A stretch of DNA of 64,000 bases from positions 780,013 to 844,012 of the forward strand of contig NZ_JH815185.1 in the NCBI RefSeq assembly GCF_000296385.1, written 5' to 3'. This document shows positions 55,353 to 64,000 of this stretch, piece after piece. Position numbers and translations under genes: made by a program. Within the stretch, counting starts at the first letter, position 1. Every line of letters starts with the position of its first letter. The notes below the pieces were generated by a model that was not told the DNA's origin, searched no databases, and saw nothing but the letters and a program-made list of their open reading frames with translations. Source of the DNA: Lachnoanaerobaculum sp. OBRC5-5 (GTDB taxonomy: Bacteria; Bacillota; Clostridia; Lachnospirales; Lachnospiraceae).

Positions 55353-57971
55353 CTAAAACTTCAGCACAATATTAACCATCAGGAGCGGATTAATATCAAA
55401 CTGCTTGTTAAATGCTTCTATTTCCCTCTCACCATCAGCCTTGAACTTGGAGCCTCGTTCATGAAAGGACTCTTGGAACTTCTCCAAGGCTTTGGACTTC
55501 TCATCAATCTTCTTCCTTATGTCTATCTTCTCGTAGAAATTATCGGAGGCATGTTCCTGTGTTTTTAACTCCTCGATCTCATTATTCATTTCCTGATAGG
55601 TGACAACGAGCTGCTCCATCTGGATTCGCTCCCAGTTTTCTATCTTTCGGCGGTTGTACTCCATAATGGGTTTCGCCTGCTCTAAATGCTTCTGCAGCAT
55701 CTCCGCTGTCAGGTCATCATATAGTTTTTGATACAGTTTCTGCTCGGCATCGGTCGGAGTAAAATACTTTACATCCATGTCATCAATCTGTTCCAATGCT
55801 GCGACCAAGTCTTCTTCGTCAAAATCTATGTAGTCCCCATGCTCATCGCAGAGCAACAATACCGGGAACAGTAAATCCGCATTATTACAGAATGCTCCTA
55901 CAAACAGCGTTCCGTGTGAACTGAGAACTTTTTCACCCCAGTTATCTACTTTCCAGTAATGGAGTCCACCGTCTACCTCCGGTTCTCCAAAAGCATCCCA
56001 GTATTCCACTTCACGGAAGTATTTATCCAAATCCGCTTTCGTTCCATCCAAAGCCTGTGCCTTGGCCGTACCGCTTTCCGTAATCAGCAGTGTGCGGAGT
56101 TCTCTTGCCTTCTTATTGCGCTTGGCATTCAGCTTCCGGTCGAGTTTATCAAACTCCCGCTTAATCTCCGCAGCAGTATTGCAAGTCTGGTATATCTCCA
56201 GAATCTGCTTTTCAAAATTTGTTCCGGAGTCAAGTATGCCAAGAGCTATATCTGATGCTCCAAACACACCTTCAAACAGTTCAAACTTCTTTGAAAGGAT
56301 GTCATACACTCTCTGGTCTGCGACATTCTGTGTGTTCAGCAGATTAATTGCGACAACATCATTTTCCTGACCGTAGCGATGGCATCTACCAATCCTCTGT
56401 TCAATCTTCATCGGATTCCAAGGAAGATCGTAATTGATGACCGTGTTGCAGAACTGAAGGTTCAAGCCCTCGGAACCGGCATCTGTACAAATAAGGATCT
56501 TTGCATTGTTCTTGAAGTAATCCACAATGGCATGCTTGTACTCGACGCTTCTTCCGTGATTAGCCTTTCCGTAATTCTTAACGACCCATGCATTGTAGAT
56601 GTCCTTGGTCATGACATCATCGAAATCCCCATTAAACAGAAGGATATCTTCCTCGGCATAACTGGACTTACGCAGTTCACCGGCCACATATTTCTGCGTA
56701 CGCTTTGACTCGGTAAATACAACAACCTTTTGAGGAATTCCAGATTCCAGCTGGTATTGAAAAGCAATTCCAATAGCGGTTTTAAGCGCATCAACCTTGG
56801 CATTGGTTTTTATCCTCTTTGCAACATGAATTATGCTCTTTACCTCATCCAGCTCTGCCTGAATAAACTGCTTCTGAACGAGTGTGTCCTCATCCTCCGT
56901 CTCCTCAAAGTCCGATTCGTCTATCTCGTCCTCAACATAGCTCCAGAACAGATCGAATCCCTCCTGGGCACTTGCCGACTTAGTGCCTTCTTTTAGCTTT
57001 TCAAGCCTTTTCTCTAAAACCTCAAAGGTTTCAACCAGCGCAAAGCTCGATGAGGCCAGCAGTTTTCTGATAACAAGAATAATTAATGCCCGGTTTGATG
57101 TCGGGATTGAATACAATACATCTCTTTTCAAGAAGTCATTTACCCGCTGGTAGAGTTCGATTTCATCTGGAGTTAAAGTGAAGTCTACCGTCTTGCAAGT
57201 TCTTTTCTTGAAATTCATGTACTTGGCCACATCTTTACGAAGTGTCCTATATAAAACCGGCTGAAGCTCCCGCTTCAAATCAGTGTAATCCTCGTCTTTA
57301 ATGTATCGCTTACTGAACACCTTCTCGCTTCCGAAAACCCTCGGATCGATGAACGATACGAGACCATGCAGATCCAAAAGATTGTTCTGGAGCGGAGTAG
57401 CTGTCAGGAGAATCTTGGGAATCCCCTTTGACATATCGAAGAGGTTCTTAGCTCTCTTTGTCCCGTGGAATACATTCCTGAAATTATGTGCCTCATCAAT
57501 GATAATGAAGTCCCACCTTACCTCCAGAAAACGCTTCATCAGTTTCGATGAATAGTCATAGGATGTTATAACGATACGCACGTCCTTGGTGTCCGTCAGT
57601 CGCTTTTTCCAGCCTGATGCATCGCTCTCTACTGTAAGTCTGTCAAGAATATCCGCCTCAAGTCCGAACTTGTCCTCAAGTTCCAATTCCCACTGTTTTC
57701 TCAATGAGGCCGGAAGGGCAATCAGTACTCTTTTCGCACCTGTTTCTAAAACATATTTCAGAACAAGGCCTGCCTCGATTGTCTTTCCAAGACCGACCTC
57801 ATCTGCCAGAACAATACCTCCGGTTTTTAACGCGCCAATAGCCGCACAGAAAGCATTGATCTGGTGAGGATTCGGTTCTATATTTGCGTCCAGCAGAAAA
57901 TGGAACGGTGAAGATTCCAGCTCCAACTTCTTGTATCTGCTGTATTGTTCAAGTAGCAGGTTACTCTCCAT
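55353..57971 (-). CDS. drmD: SNF2-family helicase DrmD
   Basis: This 872-residue SNF2-type ATPase has LADEVGLGKTIEAGLVL (motif I), FIIIDEAHNFRN (II), LLTATPLQNNLLDLHGL (III), STSDAGSEGLN-like CTDAGSEGLNLQFC (V) and QRIGRCHRYGQENDV (VI). A long C-terminal region with a coiled coil (about 790-850) follows. DrmD marks class 1 DISARM. ATG at 57971 has GGAG and overlaps the cytosine methyltransferase stop by 11 bp; the start at 57998 is less likely. Confidence 0.87.
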   Translation of the reverse strand: MESNLLLEQYSRYKKLELESSPFHFLLDANIEPNPHQINAFCAAIGALKTGGIVLADEVGLGKTIEAGLVLKYVLETGAKRVLIALPASLRKQWELELEDKFGLEADILDRLTVESDASGWKKRLTDTKDVRIVITSYDYSSKLMKRFLEVRWDFIIIDEAHNFRNVFHGTKRAKNLFDMSKGIPKILLTATPLQNNLLDLHGLVSFIDPRVFGSEKVFSKRYIKDEDYTDLKRELQPVLYRTLRKDVAKYMNFKKRTCKTVDFTLTPDEIELYQRVNDFLKRDVLYSIPTSNRALIILVIRKLLASSSFALVETFEVLEKRLEKLKEGTKSASAQEGFDLFWSYVEDEIDESDFEETEDEDTLVQKQFIQAELDEVKSIIHVAKRIKTNAKVDALKTAIGIAFQYQLESGIPQKVVVFTESKRTQKYVAGELRKSSYAEEDILLFNGDFDDVMTKDIYNAWVVKNYGKANHGRSVEYKHAIVDYFKNNAKILICTDAGSEGLNLQFCNTVINYDLPWNPMKIEQRIGRCHRYGQENDVVAINLLNTQNVADQRVYDILSKKFELFEGVFGASDIALGILDSGTNFEKQILEIYQTCNTAAEIKREFDKLDRKLNAKRNKKARELRTLLITESGTAKAQALDGTKADLDKYFREVEYWDAFGEPEVDGGLHYWKVDNWGEKVLSSHGTLFVGAFCNNADLLFPVLLLCDEHGDYIDFDEEDLVAALEQIDDMDVKYFTPTDAEQKLYQKLYDDLTAEMLQKHLEQAKPIMEYNRRKIENWERIQMEQLVVTYQEMNNEIEELKTQEHASDNFYEKIDIRKKIDEKSKALEKFQESFHERGSKFKADGEREIEAFNKQFDINPLLMVNIVLKF

Positions 57972-59247
57972 CGACTTCTCCTTTGTGCAACTGTGCAAAG
58001 ATACCCATCGCTATCCCCTTTGCCATCAGCGGCGGAACGGCGTTGCCTATCTGCACAAATTGTGACGTCCTCGGTCCTTCAAAGAAGTAGCTGTCCGGGA
58101 ACGACTGTATTCTGGCCGCTTCTCTCACGGTAATAGACCGGCACTGGTTAATATCCGGATGAATAAAATAATGTCCATCCTTTGAAAGGTGCGCCAGTAT
58201 GGTGTGGCAGCATGGCTCATCTCCCTCCACGACCTTAAAGCGGTCGGTGAAGGAATGCCTGTTTTTATGCGTCTTCAACTCATCCGGAAGATCGTTGTAA
58301 TTCAGTCTCTTATGACCATCATTCCACAGTTCTATGGCTCTTCTGTATATTTTTATGTCTCTATCAATGTTCGGCCTGCAGTTATGATGTGTCAGGATAT
58401 CTCCATCCGCTCTGATTCCATATTGTGTTACATACTTCGATGCTTTTGCACGACCATACTTTTCGGAGCTTTCCCCAGGATGCAGTTTCGGCAGGTCTCT
58501 AAAGAGATCATTTACTATGGCATCCGGAGTGATTTCTGCAAATTCAGGATATGACAGACCGCTCTGCTTTAGCCAGCCGACAATAATCATTCTCCGCCTG
58601 TTCTGCAGCACACCGAAGGTTTTGGCATTCTGCTCGCGGCATTCAATTTCATAACCGACCCGTTTGAGATATTTCTTTATATTCTTCCAGGTTGTCCCGC
58701 CATTGGCCGACTCAATGCCCGTCACATTCTCAAAAACAAACATTCTCGGCTGATACCTTTTCAGGAATCTTGCGTACAACTTATAAAGGTAGTTCCTCGG
58801 ATCGTCTGCCATCGGAACTTCCATATGGCTGCTCTGGGCTCTTCCGACAAGCGAATACGCTTGGCAAGGAGGGCCACCTACTATGACATCTATCTTTTCG
58901 ATGCCTCTTATTTTCATGATACCATCAATCTTTTTGAAAATCCCCGGCAGTGTATCATCTGACATGGCCTCATTGATGATGGTCTTTGTAATGGATGCCG
59001 GAACGTGCTGCATGAGCTTCTCACGCGTCAGCTTTCCGTTTAAATACTTTTTATACACATCGAGATTATTGGTGCCTTTGAGGTAGTAATAGGCACTCCT
59101 CGTCTCGAGCGTTTTTGCCGCAAATTCATTCATCTCCACATGAGCAACAGGTTTGAAGCCGGCCTGAAGGAAGCCTTCTGAAAGGCCACCCGCTCCCGCG
59201 AAGAGGTCTATGAAATTGTAGCTTTCCTGTTTGATCTGCTGTGGCAT
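57961..59247 (-). CDS. DNA cytosine-5 methyltransferase
   Basis: All main C5 methyltransferase motifs are present: FIDLFAGAGGLSEGFLQAGF (I), GGPPCQAYSLVGRA with the catalytic cysteine (IV), ENVTGIESA (VI), QNRRRMIIVGW (VIII) and the C-terminal FVQIGNAVPPLMA (X). The 428-residue length is typical. C5 methyltransferases (DrmMII) mark class 2 DISARM, yet this operon has the class 1 DrmD and DrmMI too. GGGGA precedes the ATG, and a damaged Xre-type gene is just upstream. Confidence 0.92.
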   Translation of the reverse strand: MPQQIKQESYNFIDLFAGAGGLSEGFLQAGFKPVAHVEMNEFAAKTLETRSAYYYLKGTNNLDVYKKYLNGKLTREKLMQHVPASITKTIINEAMSDDTLPGIFKKIDGIMKIRGIEKIDVIVGGPPCQAYSLVGRAQSSHMEVPMADDPRNYLYKLYARFLKRYQPRMFVFENVTGIESANGGTTWKNIKKYLKRVGYEIECREQNAKTFGVLQNRRRMIIVGWLKQSGLSYPEFAEITPDAIVNDLFRDLPKLHPGESSEKYGRAKASKYVTQYGIRADGDILTHHNCRPNIDRDIKIYRRAIELWNDGHKRLNYNDLPDELKTHKNRHSFTDRFKVVEGDEPCCHTILAHLSKDGHYFIHPDINQCRSITVREAARIQSFPDSYFFEGPRTSQFVQIGNAVPPLMAKGIAMGIFAQLHKGEVDGE

Positions 59248-59263
59248 ACAAATTCCCCTTCAT

Positions 59264-59500
59264 TTACTCCCCAGCTTCGGATTCAGTCTCCTGTGGCTCA
59301 TCTGGTATGAACTCCATGATATCTGCAACATTGTACTGAAGCTCCTAGTAAATCTTAGCGAGGACTTCAGTTGTAACATTTTCATCCTTCGTAAGCTTTG
59401 CTAAGGATGAAGAACTGATTCCTGCTTTTTTACGGAGATCAGATTTCTTCATCTGTTTATTAATCAATAACTTCCAAAGTTTGTTGTAGCTCATCTTCAT
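59264..59500 (-). pseudogene. Xre-type helix-turn-helix regulator with internal stop
   Basis: The frame reads MKMSYNKLWKLLINKQMKKS, then DLRKKAGISSSSLAKLTKDE, then NVTTEVLAKIY and an in-frame TAG at 59345-59347. It continues ELQYNVADIMEFIPDE to a TAA at 59264. Homologous regulators usually read KICxxLxCxxxDIMEF across this point, so the TAG most likely replaced a lysine codon. The first 51 residues contain the DNA-recognition helices but lack the last helix. Such regulators commonly precede cytosine methyltransferase genes and control them. Confidence 0.75.
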
Positions 59501-59506
59501 TTTGGA

Positions 59507-60080
59507 TTACTCCTTTGTGTCCCAAGACCTACCATATAGTTCACAGTTCTCGTTCGAAAGCCGTAAAACGCATCTGTCTTCCAGTATCTTCTTTGTCCCA
59601 GGTCTACAATCTTCTTGCTTATCGTATGCGATAAATATCTGTTTCTTGGTACTTGTATATATTTTTATGATTCCATCAATGGCATCCTTACTCAGATCAC
59701 TGAAGAAAAGTGAGTCGTGAGCGATTGCCAGTAATGCTGTGGTAAAAAGAACTGCAAGGTCATACACAATCATCTTTATCGTCGCAGATAAATACTGCAT
59801 CTGGATCGCCGACATTTCTGGCAAAGTGATAATCCTTTCCATCAAAGCGGAATGTAAAGAATATCGTATGGTGACCTTCTTGCTTAACACCGTCACTCTT
59901 CACATAGGTATTGTCTCCGAAAACAAAATCGAGAGCCAGTAGCGAAGATGATTTACCAATGGACATGGCACCGTCTTCTTTTCCAAGGACAACATTTAAT
60001 CCCTCATGAAATCTGACAGGAAGACGCTCTTTTCCTTTTTCTTTGAATGCTGGAGCATCCATCCTGTTTATATAAATCAT
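59507..60080 (-). pseudogene. DUF2326-type ATPase, internal deletion and frameshift
   Basis: The N-terminal part (60080 to about 59765) has an ABC-ATPase-like Walker A in GKEDGAMSIGKSSSLLALDF. The C-terminal part, in another frame, reads VYDLAVLFTTALLAIAHDSL, then FFSDLSKDAIDGIIKIY and ends ELYGRSWDTKE, like DUF2326 proteins. Family members are around 550-600 residues, so some 400 residues of coiled coil are missing and the halves are out of frame. The ATG lies only 13 bp from the 41-bp repeat and lacks a good ribosome site. Confidence 0.75.
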
Positions 60081-60090
60081 TCAAATTTTA

Positions 60091-60384
60091 TTAAATAAAA
60101 TAGTCAATTGCTACTCTGGAATTTGTATTTGGCTTTATCAGACTGTCAACAATAGCTATATGCTCTTCGGATGATGCATATTTATCAAGTGCAGCCTTGT
60201 CCTTTACATCCAATATCAAAATAATATCATGTGTACTTGTCGGCAAAACATTATAAACAATATCCGCCATGATTACTTCATCCATACTTTTACATAGTTC
60301 AAGTAGACTGCTTTTTATCTCTTCACCTATACTTTGCTTATCCACACCTTCATTAAACTTCCACATTACGATATGTCTTAACAT
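60091..60384 (-). CDS. Dabb (stress-responsive A/B barrel) domain protein
   Basis: The 97-residue protein starts MLRHIVMWKFNEGVDKQSIG, the classic Dabb opening (H-x-V-x-x-x-F-K/N), and contains DIVYNVLPTSTHDIILILDV. Dabb proteins form dimeric ferredoxin-like barrels; the bacterial function is mostly unknown. AAAGGAG precedes the ATG. The island inserted at its 3' end, leaving the protein sequence whole. Before insertion its stop codon must have lain next to the thi promoter. Confidence 0.88.
   Translation of the reverse strand: MLRHIVMWKFNEGVDKQSIGEEIKSSLLELCKSMDEVIMADIVYNVLPTSTHDIILILDVKDKAALDKYASSEEHIAIVDSLIKPNTNSRVAIDYFI
60093..60133. repeat. 41-bp direct repeat, right boundary of the island
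   Basis: This is identical to 40717-40757. Here it forms the true 3' end of the Dabb-domain gene. Confidence 0.88.
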
Positions 60385-60434
60385 AAATTCTCCTTTTCAT
60401 ATATTATCGGTGTCAAACTTTTAAGTCAAACATA

Positions 60435-62273
60435 TTACTCTTTTTTAATTTGAAAAAAATTACATACTGCCGTAGCGGACTTTTTATTCATTCCTTCCAC
60501 CGACATAAGTTCTTCAAAACTTGCATTTTTAATATTTTCAATTTCTTTAAAATGCTTCATAAGTGCTTTTCGCCTTACAACTCCTATTCCCTCTATATCA
60601 TCAAGTATCGACTTTACCTGAGTTTTTGATCTTAGGCTTCTGTGATACTCTATTGCAAATCTGTGCGCCTCATCCTGTATTCTTGTAATCAGCAAAAATC
60701 CTTGAGAATGAGTATCTATAGGAATTTCTACATTGTTGTAATACAATCCTCTGGTCCTGTGGTTATCATCCTTTACCATTCCACACACCGGAATATTAAG
60801 TCCAAATTCCTCCAAAACCTGTAAGCAGATGTTTACCTGACCTCTTCCACCGTCCATAAGAATTATATCAGGCAGTTTATTAAATCCGGTATCCTTTTCA
60901 TCAACACCGCGGTCAAATCTTCTCGTAAGTACTTCCTTCATTGAAGCGTAGTCGTTTGGACCTATTACTGTTTTTATTTTGAATTTTCTGTAATCACTTT
61001 TTTTCGGCATTCCATTCTCATAAACCACCATAGAACCTACAGATTGAACACCTGAAATATTGGAAATATCATAGGCCTCCATTCTTTTTAAATTAGGCAA
61101 TGATAATAGCTCTTCAATTTCCTTTACAGCTCCCACACTTCTTGCTTCCTGTCTTTGAAGCTTTTCTCTGTCTTTGGTGAGAACAATTTCAGCATTTTTC
61201 TTTGCAAGTTCTACCAGCTTTTCCTTAGAGCCTTTCTTTGGAACAATTATATTTACCTTTGAACCTCTTTTAGCTGAGAGCCATTCCGAAATAAGGTTTT
61301 CATCCTTTAACTCATACTGTGACATGATTTGACTCGGTACAAAAGGTGTTCCTGCATAAAACTGCTTTATGAAACTTTCCAGAATATCCACTTTTTCATC
61401 ATCTATTGCCACTTGTATATAATGATGTTCTCTACCGACCATCTTTCCTTCCCTGATAAAGAATACCTGTACAACGGCATCTCTCTCATCTCTTGCCATT
61501 GCAATAATATCCCTGTCTTTGGAATCATCCGAAGTAATTTTCTGTTTTTGTGTAATATGAAGTACGGAGTTTAATAAATCTCTTTGCTTTGCCGCATCTT
61601 CAAATTTCAGCTCAGCTGAAAGCCTTTCCATTTCAGTTCTTATTTTATTTATAATAGGATCAAAATCTCCACTTAAAAAGCGAAGTGCTTCGGCCGCATT
61701 TTTATTATATTCATCTTTTGATATATAATTTTGGCATGGAGCATCACACTGATGTATAAAATAATCCAGACATGGACGCTCCGCTCCTATATCCTTTGGG
61801 AGATTTCTACTGCAAGTCCTTAGCTTATAGACTCTGTTTAAAAGATTTATCGTATCTCGTACCGCATTACCGCTTGAAAAAGGCCCGAAATATCTGTTTT
61901 TGTCCTTCTTTATCTGCCTTACCATCTGCAGTCTTGGGTATTCCTCTTTCACTGTAAGTTTTATATAGGGATAGGTTTTATCATCCCTAAGCATTGTATT
62001 ATATCTTGGTCTATGTTCTTTTATCAGATTATTCTCAAGTACCAATGCCTCAAGCTCGGAATCGGTTACAATATATTCAAATCTTTCAATCTTTGAGACC
62101 ATTTGTTTTATCTTAGGACTCTTATCCTTACTTGATTGAAAATATTGCCTTACTCTGTTTCTCAATGAAATAGCCTTGCCGACATATATAATATCATCCT
62201 TTTTGTCATGCATTATATAAACACCGGGCTGGCGTGGCAGCTTCTTTAATTCATCTTCTATTACAAATGTCAT
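60435..62273 (-). CDS. uvrC: UvrABC excinuclease subunit C
   Basis: UvrC makes both incisions in nucleotide excision repair. The N-terminal GIY-YIG domain ([30 protein letters not shown]), the UvrB-binding UVR motif ([14 protein letters not shown], about 210), the RNase H-like endonuclease domain ([42 protein letters not shown]) and the C-terminal helix-hairpin-helix pair are all seen. The 612 residues are typical. Confidence 0.97.
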   Translation of the reverse strand: MTFVIEDELKKLPRQPGVYIMHDKKDDIIYVGKAISLRNRVRQYFQSSKDKSPKIKQMVSKIERFEYIVTDSELEALVLENNLIKEHRPRYNTMLRDDKTYPYIKLTVKEEYPRLQMVRQIKKDKNRYFGPFSSGNAVRDTINLLNRVYKLRTCSRNLPKDIGAERPCLDYFIHQCDAPCQNYISKDEYNKNAAEALRFLSGDFDPIINKIRTEMERLSAELKFEDAAKQRDLLNSVLHITQKQKITSDDSKDRDIIAMARDERDAVVQVFFIREGKMVGREHHYIQVAIDDEKVDILESFIKQFYAGTPFVPSQIMSQYELKDENLISEWLSAKRGSKVNIIVPKKGSKEKLVELAKKNAEIVLTKDREKLQRQEARSVGAVKEIEELLSLPNLKRMEAYDISNISGVQSVGSMVVYENGMPKKSDYRKFKIKTVIGPNDYASMKEVLTRRFDRGVDEKDTGFNKLPDIILMDGGRGQVNICLQVLEEFGLNIPVCGMVKDDNHRTRGLYYNNVEIPIDTHSQGFLLITRIQDEAHRFAIEYHRSLRSKTQVKSILDDIEGIGVVRRKALMKHFKEIENIKNASFEELMSVEGMNKKSATAVCNFFQIKKE

Positions 62274-62276
62274 CTG

Positions 62277-62819
62277 TTACCTTAGTCTTTTCCCCTCAAA
62301 ATGTATTTGCATATCAAGATATGCAATAAAATCTGCAATATCTATTGTCTTATCAATGCCTTTTCTCTTTAATCCGTAAATATCAAATATAGCATCCAAC
62401 TGCTTATCTGTTATATTTTCCTTGTTGGCTAAGATTATTTTCTTTTTTGTATAATAATCATCTGCATCCAGAAAGTCTATAAAGAAATTTTTAGGCTCAT
62501 CTTCACTTTCTTCCTTCAGCGTTTTGTTAATTGTCTCTATATTAATTTCACTATTTATATCTGTAATTTGTTTAGATGTCTCAGATATATTTTCTACCTT
62601 TTCAAAGCGATACTTTTGTTCTGTCTCAGGATATTTTTCTCTGTCCACTTCACTTAAGAACATATCAAGCGGTCTTGCATATACTCCGAAATCTCCGTAA
62701 AGTGCCTGATATATTACCAGCTGTTCCTTACTTTCAGAATGTGTGGCAACAGCAATTATCTGATAAAGCTTATTTTTAAAATGTCTGTAAAACTCTCCAG
62801 GTCTTGGATTCTCTCTCAT
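62277..62819 (-). CDS. DUF1653-domain protein
   Basis: The N-terminal half matches DUF1653 (PGEFYRHFKNKLYQIIAVATHSES, then VIYQALYGDFGVYARPLDMF), a small beta domain of unknown function. The C-terminal half is charged and ends with a helical segment (KKIILANKENITDKQLDAIF) of unknown role. It is 3 bp upstream of uvrC and likely co-transcribed with it. Confidence 0.85.
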   Translation of the reverse strand: MRENPRPGEFYRHFKNKLYQIIAVATHSESKEQLVIYQALYGDFGVYARPLDMFLSEVDREKYPETEQKYRFEKVENISETSKQITDINSEINIETINKTLKEESEDEPKNFFIDFLDADDYYTKKKIILANKENITDKQLDAIFDIYGLKRKGIDKTIDIADFIAYLDMQIHFEGKRLR

Positions 62820-62834
62820 TATATCACCCTCTTT

Positions 62835-63440
62835 TTAGTCAAAATTTTCTTTTAAAAATTTCCATACATTATCTATAAGTTCATCTATACTTGATGCTGT
62901 ATAGATTATTTCATCCGGATCATGTATATAAAAAATAACTTGACCGACTTTTCCTTCCTTATCCGGATCAAAATCAAGCATCAGATATCCGCAATTGAGA
63001 TATGTCGCAAAAGCAAACCAATCTTTATGGAATAGATATGGTTTTATTCTGTTGTCTCTCATTTGTTCTATAACATCATTTGTAAAATAGTCAGGATAAT
63101 CTGTTAAAAGAGCATCCCTGTCTTGAAAATAGCTCTTTACCTTTTTCATCTCTTCAAGGCTGAATAATGTAAAGTTGATTTCTCTGTCATCTATGTCACA
63201 TTGCAACAATTCAAAATATCCGCTGCCGTTTTTGTATGAATAAAGTTCTTTAAAATCCTCAGGCAATTTTATTCCGAAAGTTTTTTCAAAATCTTCAAAC
63301 TCACTTTCACTTGCGCCGCCTATTTGTTCATACTCTTCAAAGTACCCTTCTTCTACAGGATCATCTATTCCCAATTCCTCAAAATTCTCGCAGATATATT
63401 TTTCAGCTTCTTTTAACTTTTCTTTTATTGTCTTCCCCAT
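62835..63440 (-). CDS. SMI1/KNR4 (SUKH) family protein
   Basis: The protein has the SUKH pattern: GASESEFEDFEKTFGIKLPEDFKELYSYKNGSGYF, followed by IKPYLFHKDWFAFATYLNCGYLMLDFDPD and GKVGQVIFYIHD. Many such proteins are immunity proteins against contact-dependent toxins; others have metabolic roles. ATG at 63440 has AAGGTGG; a start at 63467 would include that ribosome site within the coding region. No toxin gene is adjacent. Confidence 0.87.
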   Translation of the reverse strand: MGKTIKEKLKEAEKYICENFEELGIDDPVEEGYFEEYEQIGGASESEFEDFEKTFGIKLPEDFKELYSYKNGSGYFELLQCDIDDREINFTLFSLEEMKKVKSYFQDRDALLTDYPDYFTNDVIEQMRDNRIKPYLFHKDWFAFATYLNCGYLMLDFDPDKEGKVGQVIFYIHDPDEIIYTASSIDELIDNVWKFLKENFD

Positions 63441-63575
63441 TGACAGCCACCTTCTTATTAAGTTCATTTAGAATAGCTTTATTATATCACATTGAAGGGT
63501 AGTTGCCACTGATAAGATGAAAAGATGAATATTATAAAATTATATATTTCAAAAATGAATATAATATTTTTACCA

Positions 63576-63619
63576 TAAAACAGACGAGTGAAAATTTATA
63601 ATTTAACTCGTCTGTTTTA
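63576..63619 (-). terminator. Terminator of the partial GH32-like gene
   Basis: AAACAGACGAGT / ACTCGTCTGTTT is a perfect stem around a 16-nt loop with TTTTA after it, starting directly past the stop codon at 63620. Confidence 0.75.
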
Positions 63620-64000
63620 TTATCCTTCAATATTTATTTTTCTATACCTTATAATGGCATCTTTTGACCTTATTCCAATACCAACTTTTCCTTCATATGG
63701 ATAAATCATAGAGGTAAAGTTATACTTACCTCCAAGCAAATAAACTTCCAGAACATTTCCGTCTTTTATTATACTGAAATCTATATCGTACTCTTTTTGT
63801 ATATTTGCCTTATATATTCTTATTCCACTTCGTATATTATTATCAGCTTCCGTAAAATCCGTAATAATATTACCAAAGAGAAAATCAAGTTTTATTATTA
63901 TTTTTTTCTCTTCACTGTCAAAAAACTCAAGCTTTAATTCCGAACTGTTTTTATCTCTTGTTATTACACCTGATATATAAATCCTTTCACACATTTTATC
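63620..64000 (-). CDS. C-terminal beta-sandwich of a probable GH32 sucrose hydrolase, partial
   Basis: The segment DIDFSIIKDGNVLEVYLLGGKYNFTSMIYP resembles the C-terminal beta-sandwich of sucrose-6-phosphate hydrolases, where a similar strand (VLEIFxxxGExxxTxxIYP) closes the protein. The frame stays open to the window edge at 64000, so the ATG at 63994 is probably internal and the catalytic propeller lies outside. Alternative: a short stand-alone concanavalin-like domain protein. Confidence 0.6.
   Translation of the reverse strand, partial: DKMCERIYISGVITRDKNSSELKLEFFDSEEKKIIIKLDFLFGNIITDFTEADNNIRSGIRIYKANIQKEYDIDFSIIKDGNVLEVYLLGGKYNFTSMIYPYEGKVGIGIRSKDAIIRYRKINIEG

Noticed and set aside
1-64000. 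CRISPR array, tRNA or rRNA genes
   Set aside because: No regularly spaced short repeats, cloverleaf-type tRNA sequences or rRNA signatures were seen on either strand.

Overview
The window reads as chromosome of a low-GC, anaerobic Firmicute, most likely a member of the Lachnospiraceae. Supporting signs are AT-rich intergenic DNA, strong GGAGG ribosome sites, meso-diaminopimelate dehydrogenase, pyruvate formate-lyase with its activase, a glycogen phosphorylase/pullulanase/MalQ maltodextrin operon and an ECF cobalt transporter under a cobalamin riboswitch. The genus cannot be fixed from the sequence alone. Nearly all genes lie on the minus strand.

Layout. 1-5.9 kb: a broken FMN-binding surface protein, ddh, and the cobalt importer cbiMNOQ behind a cobalamin riboswitch. 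5.86-14.43 kb: three identical 1,533-bp direct repeats, each holding a complete flavin disulfide oxidoreductase gene (RclA/Har-like) with its promoter and terminator, separated by two identical IS1634-type insertion sequences. 14.4-21.4 kb: an accessory zone with a BrnT/BrnA toxin-antitoxin pair, a membrane protein with a damaged start, a third inverted IS copy flanked by a 71-bp direct repeat, an orphan RelB/DinJ antitoxin with a truncated YafQ toxin, and small stand-alone genes (GNAT, NADAR and unknowns). 21.4-33.7 kb: a maltodextrin operon (malE-malF-malG-pulA-nplT-glgP-malQ) with a divergent LacI regulator. 33.7-36.8 kb: pflA and pflB. 37-40.7 kb: thiamine salvage operon (25-codon ORF-thiM-thiE-thiD-cytX) behind a TPP riboswitch and terminator. 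40.7-60.1 kb: an acquired island bounded by a 41-bp direct repeat. 60.1-64 kb: Dabb-domain gene, uvrC, DUF1653 and SUKH genes, and the C-terminal part of a probable GH32 enzyme.

The island is visibly richer in GC than its surroundings. Its left 3 kb is a mosaic of an IS1634-like transposase tail, an intact IS4-family element and a decayed second cytX. The rest is one tightly packed minus-strand operon: (Xre-type regulator with an internal stop) - cytosine methyltransferase - SNF2 helicase DrmD - DPPY methyltransferase - type III Res-like helicase/nuclease - DrmA - DrmB - DrmC - three uncharacterised small proteins - MazG-like pyrophosphohydrolase. I read this as a DISARM-class anti-phage system fused at operon level with a type III restriction-modification pair and a second, cytosine-specific methyltransferase. 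It is the best candidate for an undescribed system variant in the window.

The second highlight is the IS biology. The IS1634 family is known for long, variable direct repeats. Here such repeats appear to have duplicated a whole gene (1,533 bp) in one place and a promoter (71 bp) in another, so the insertions add gene copies or preserve expression.
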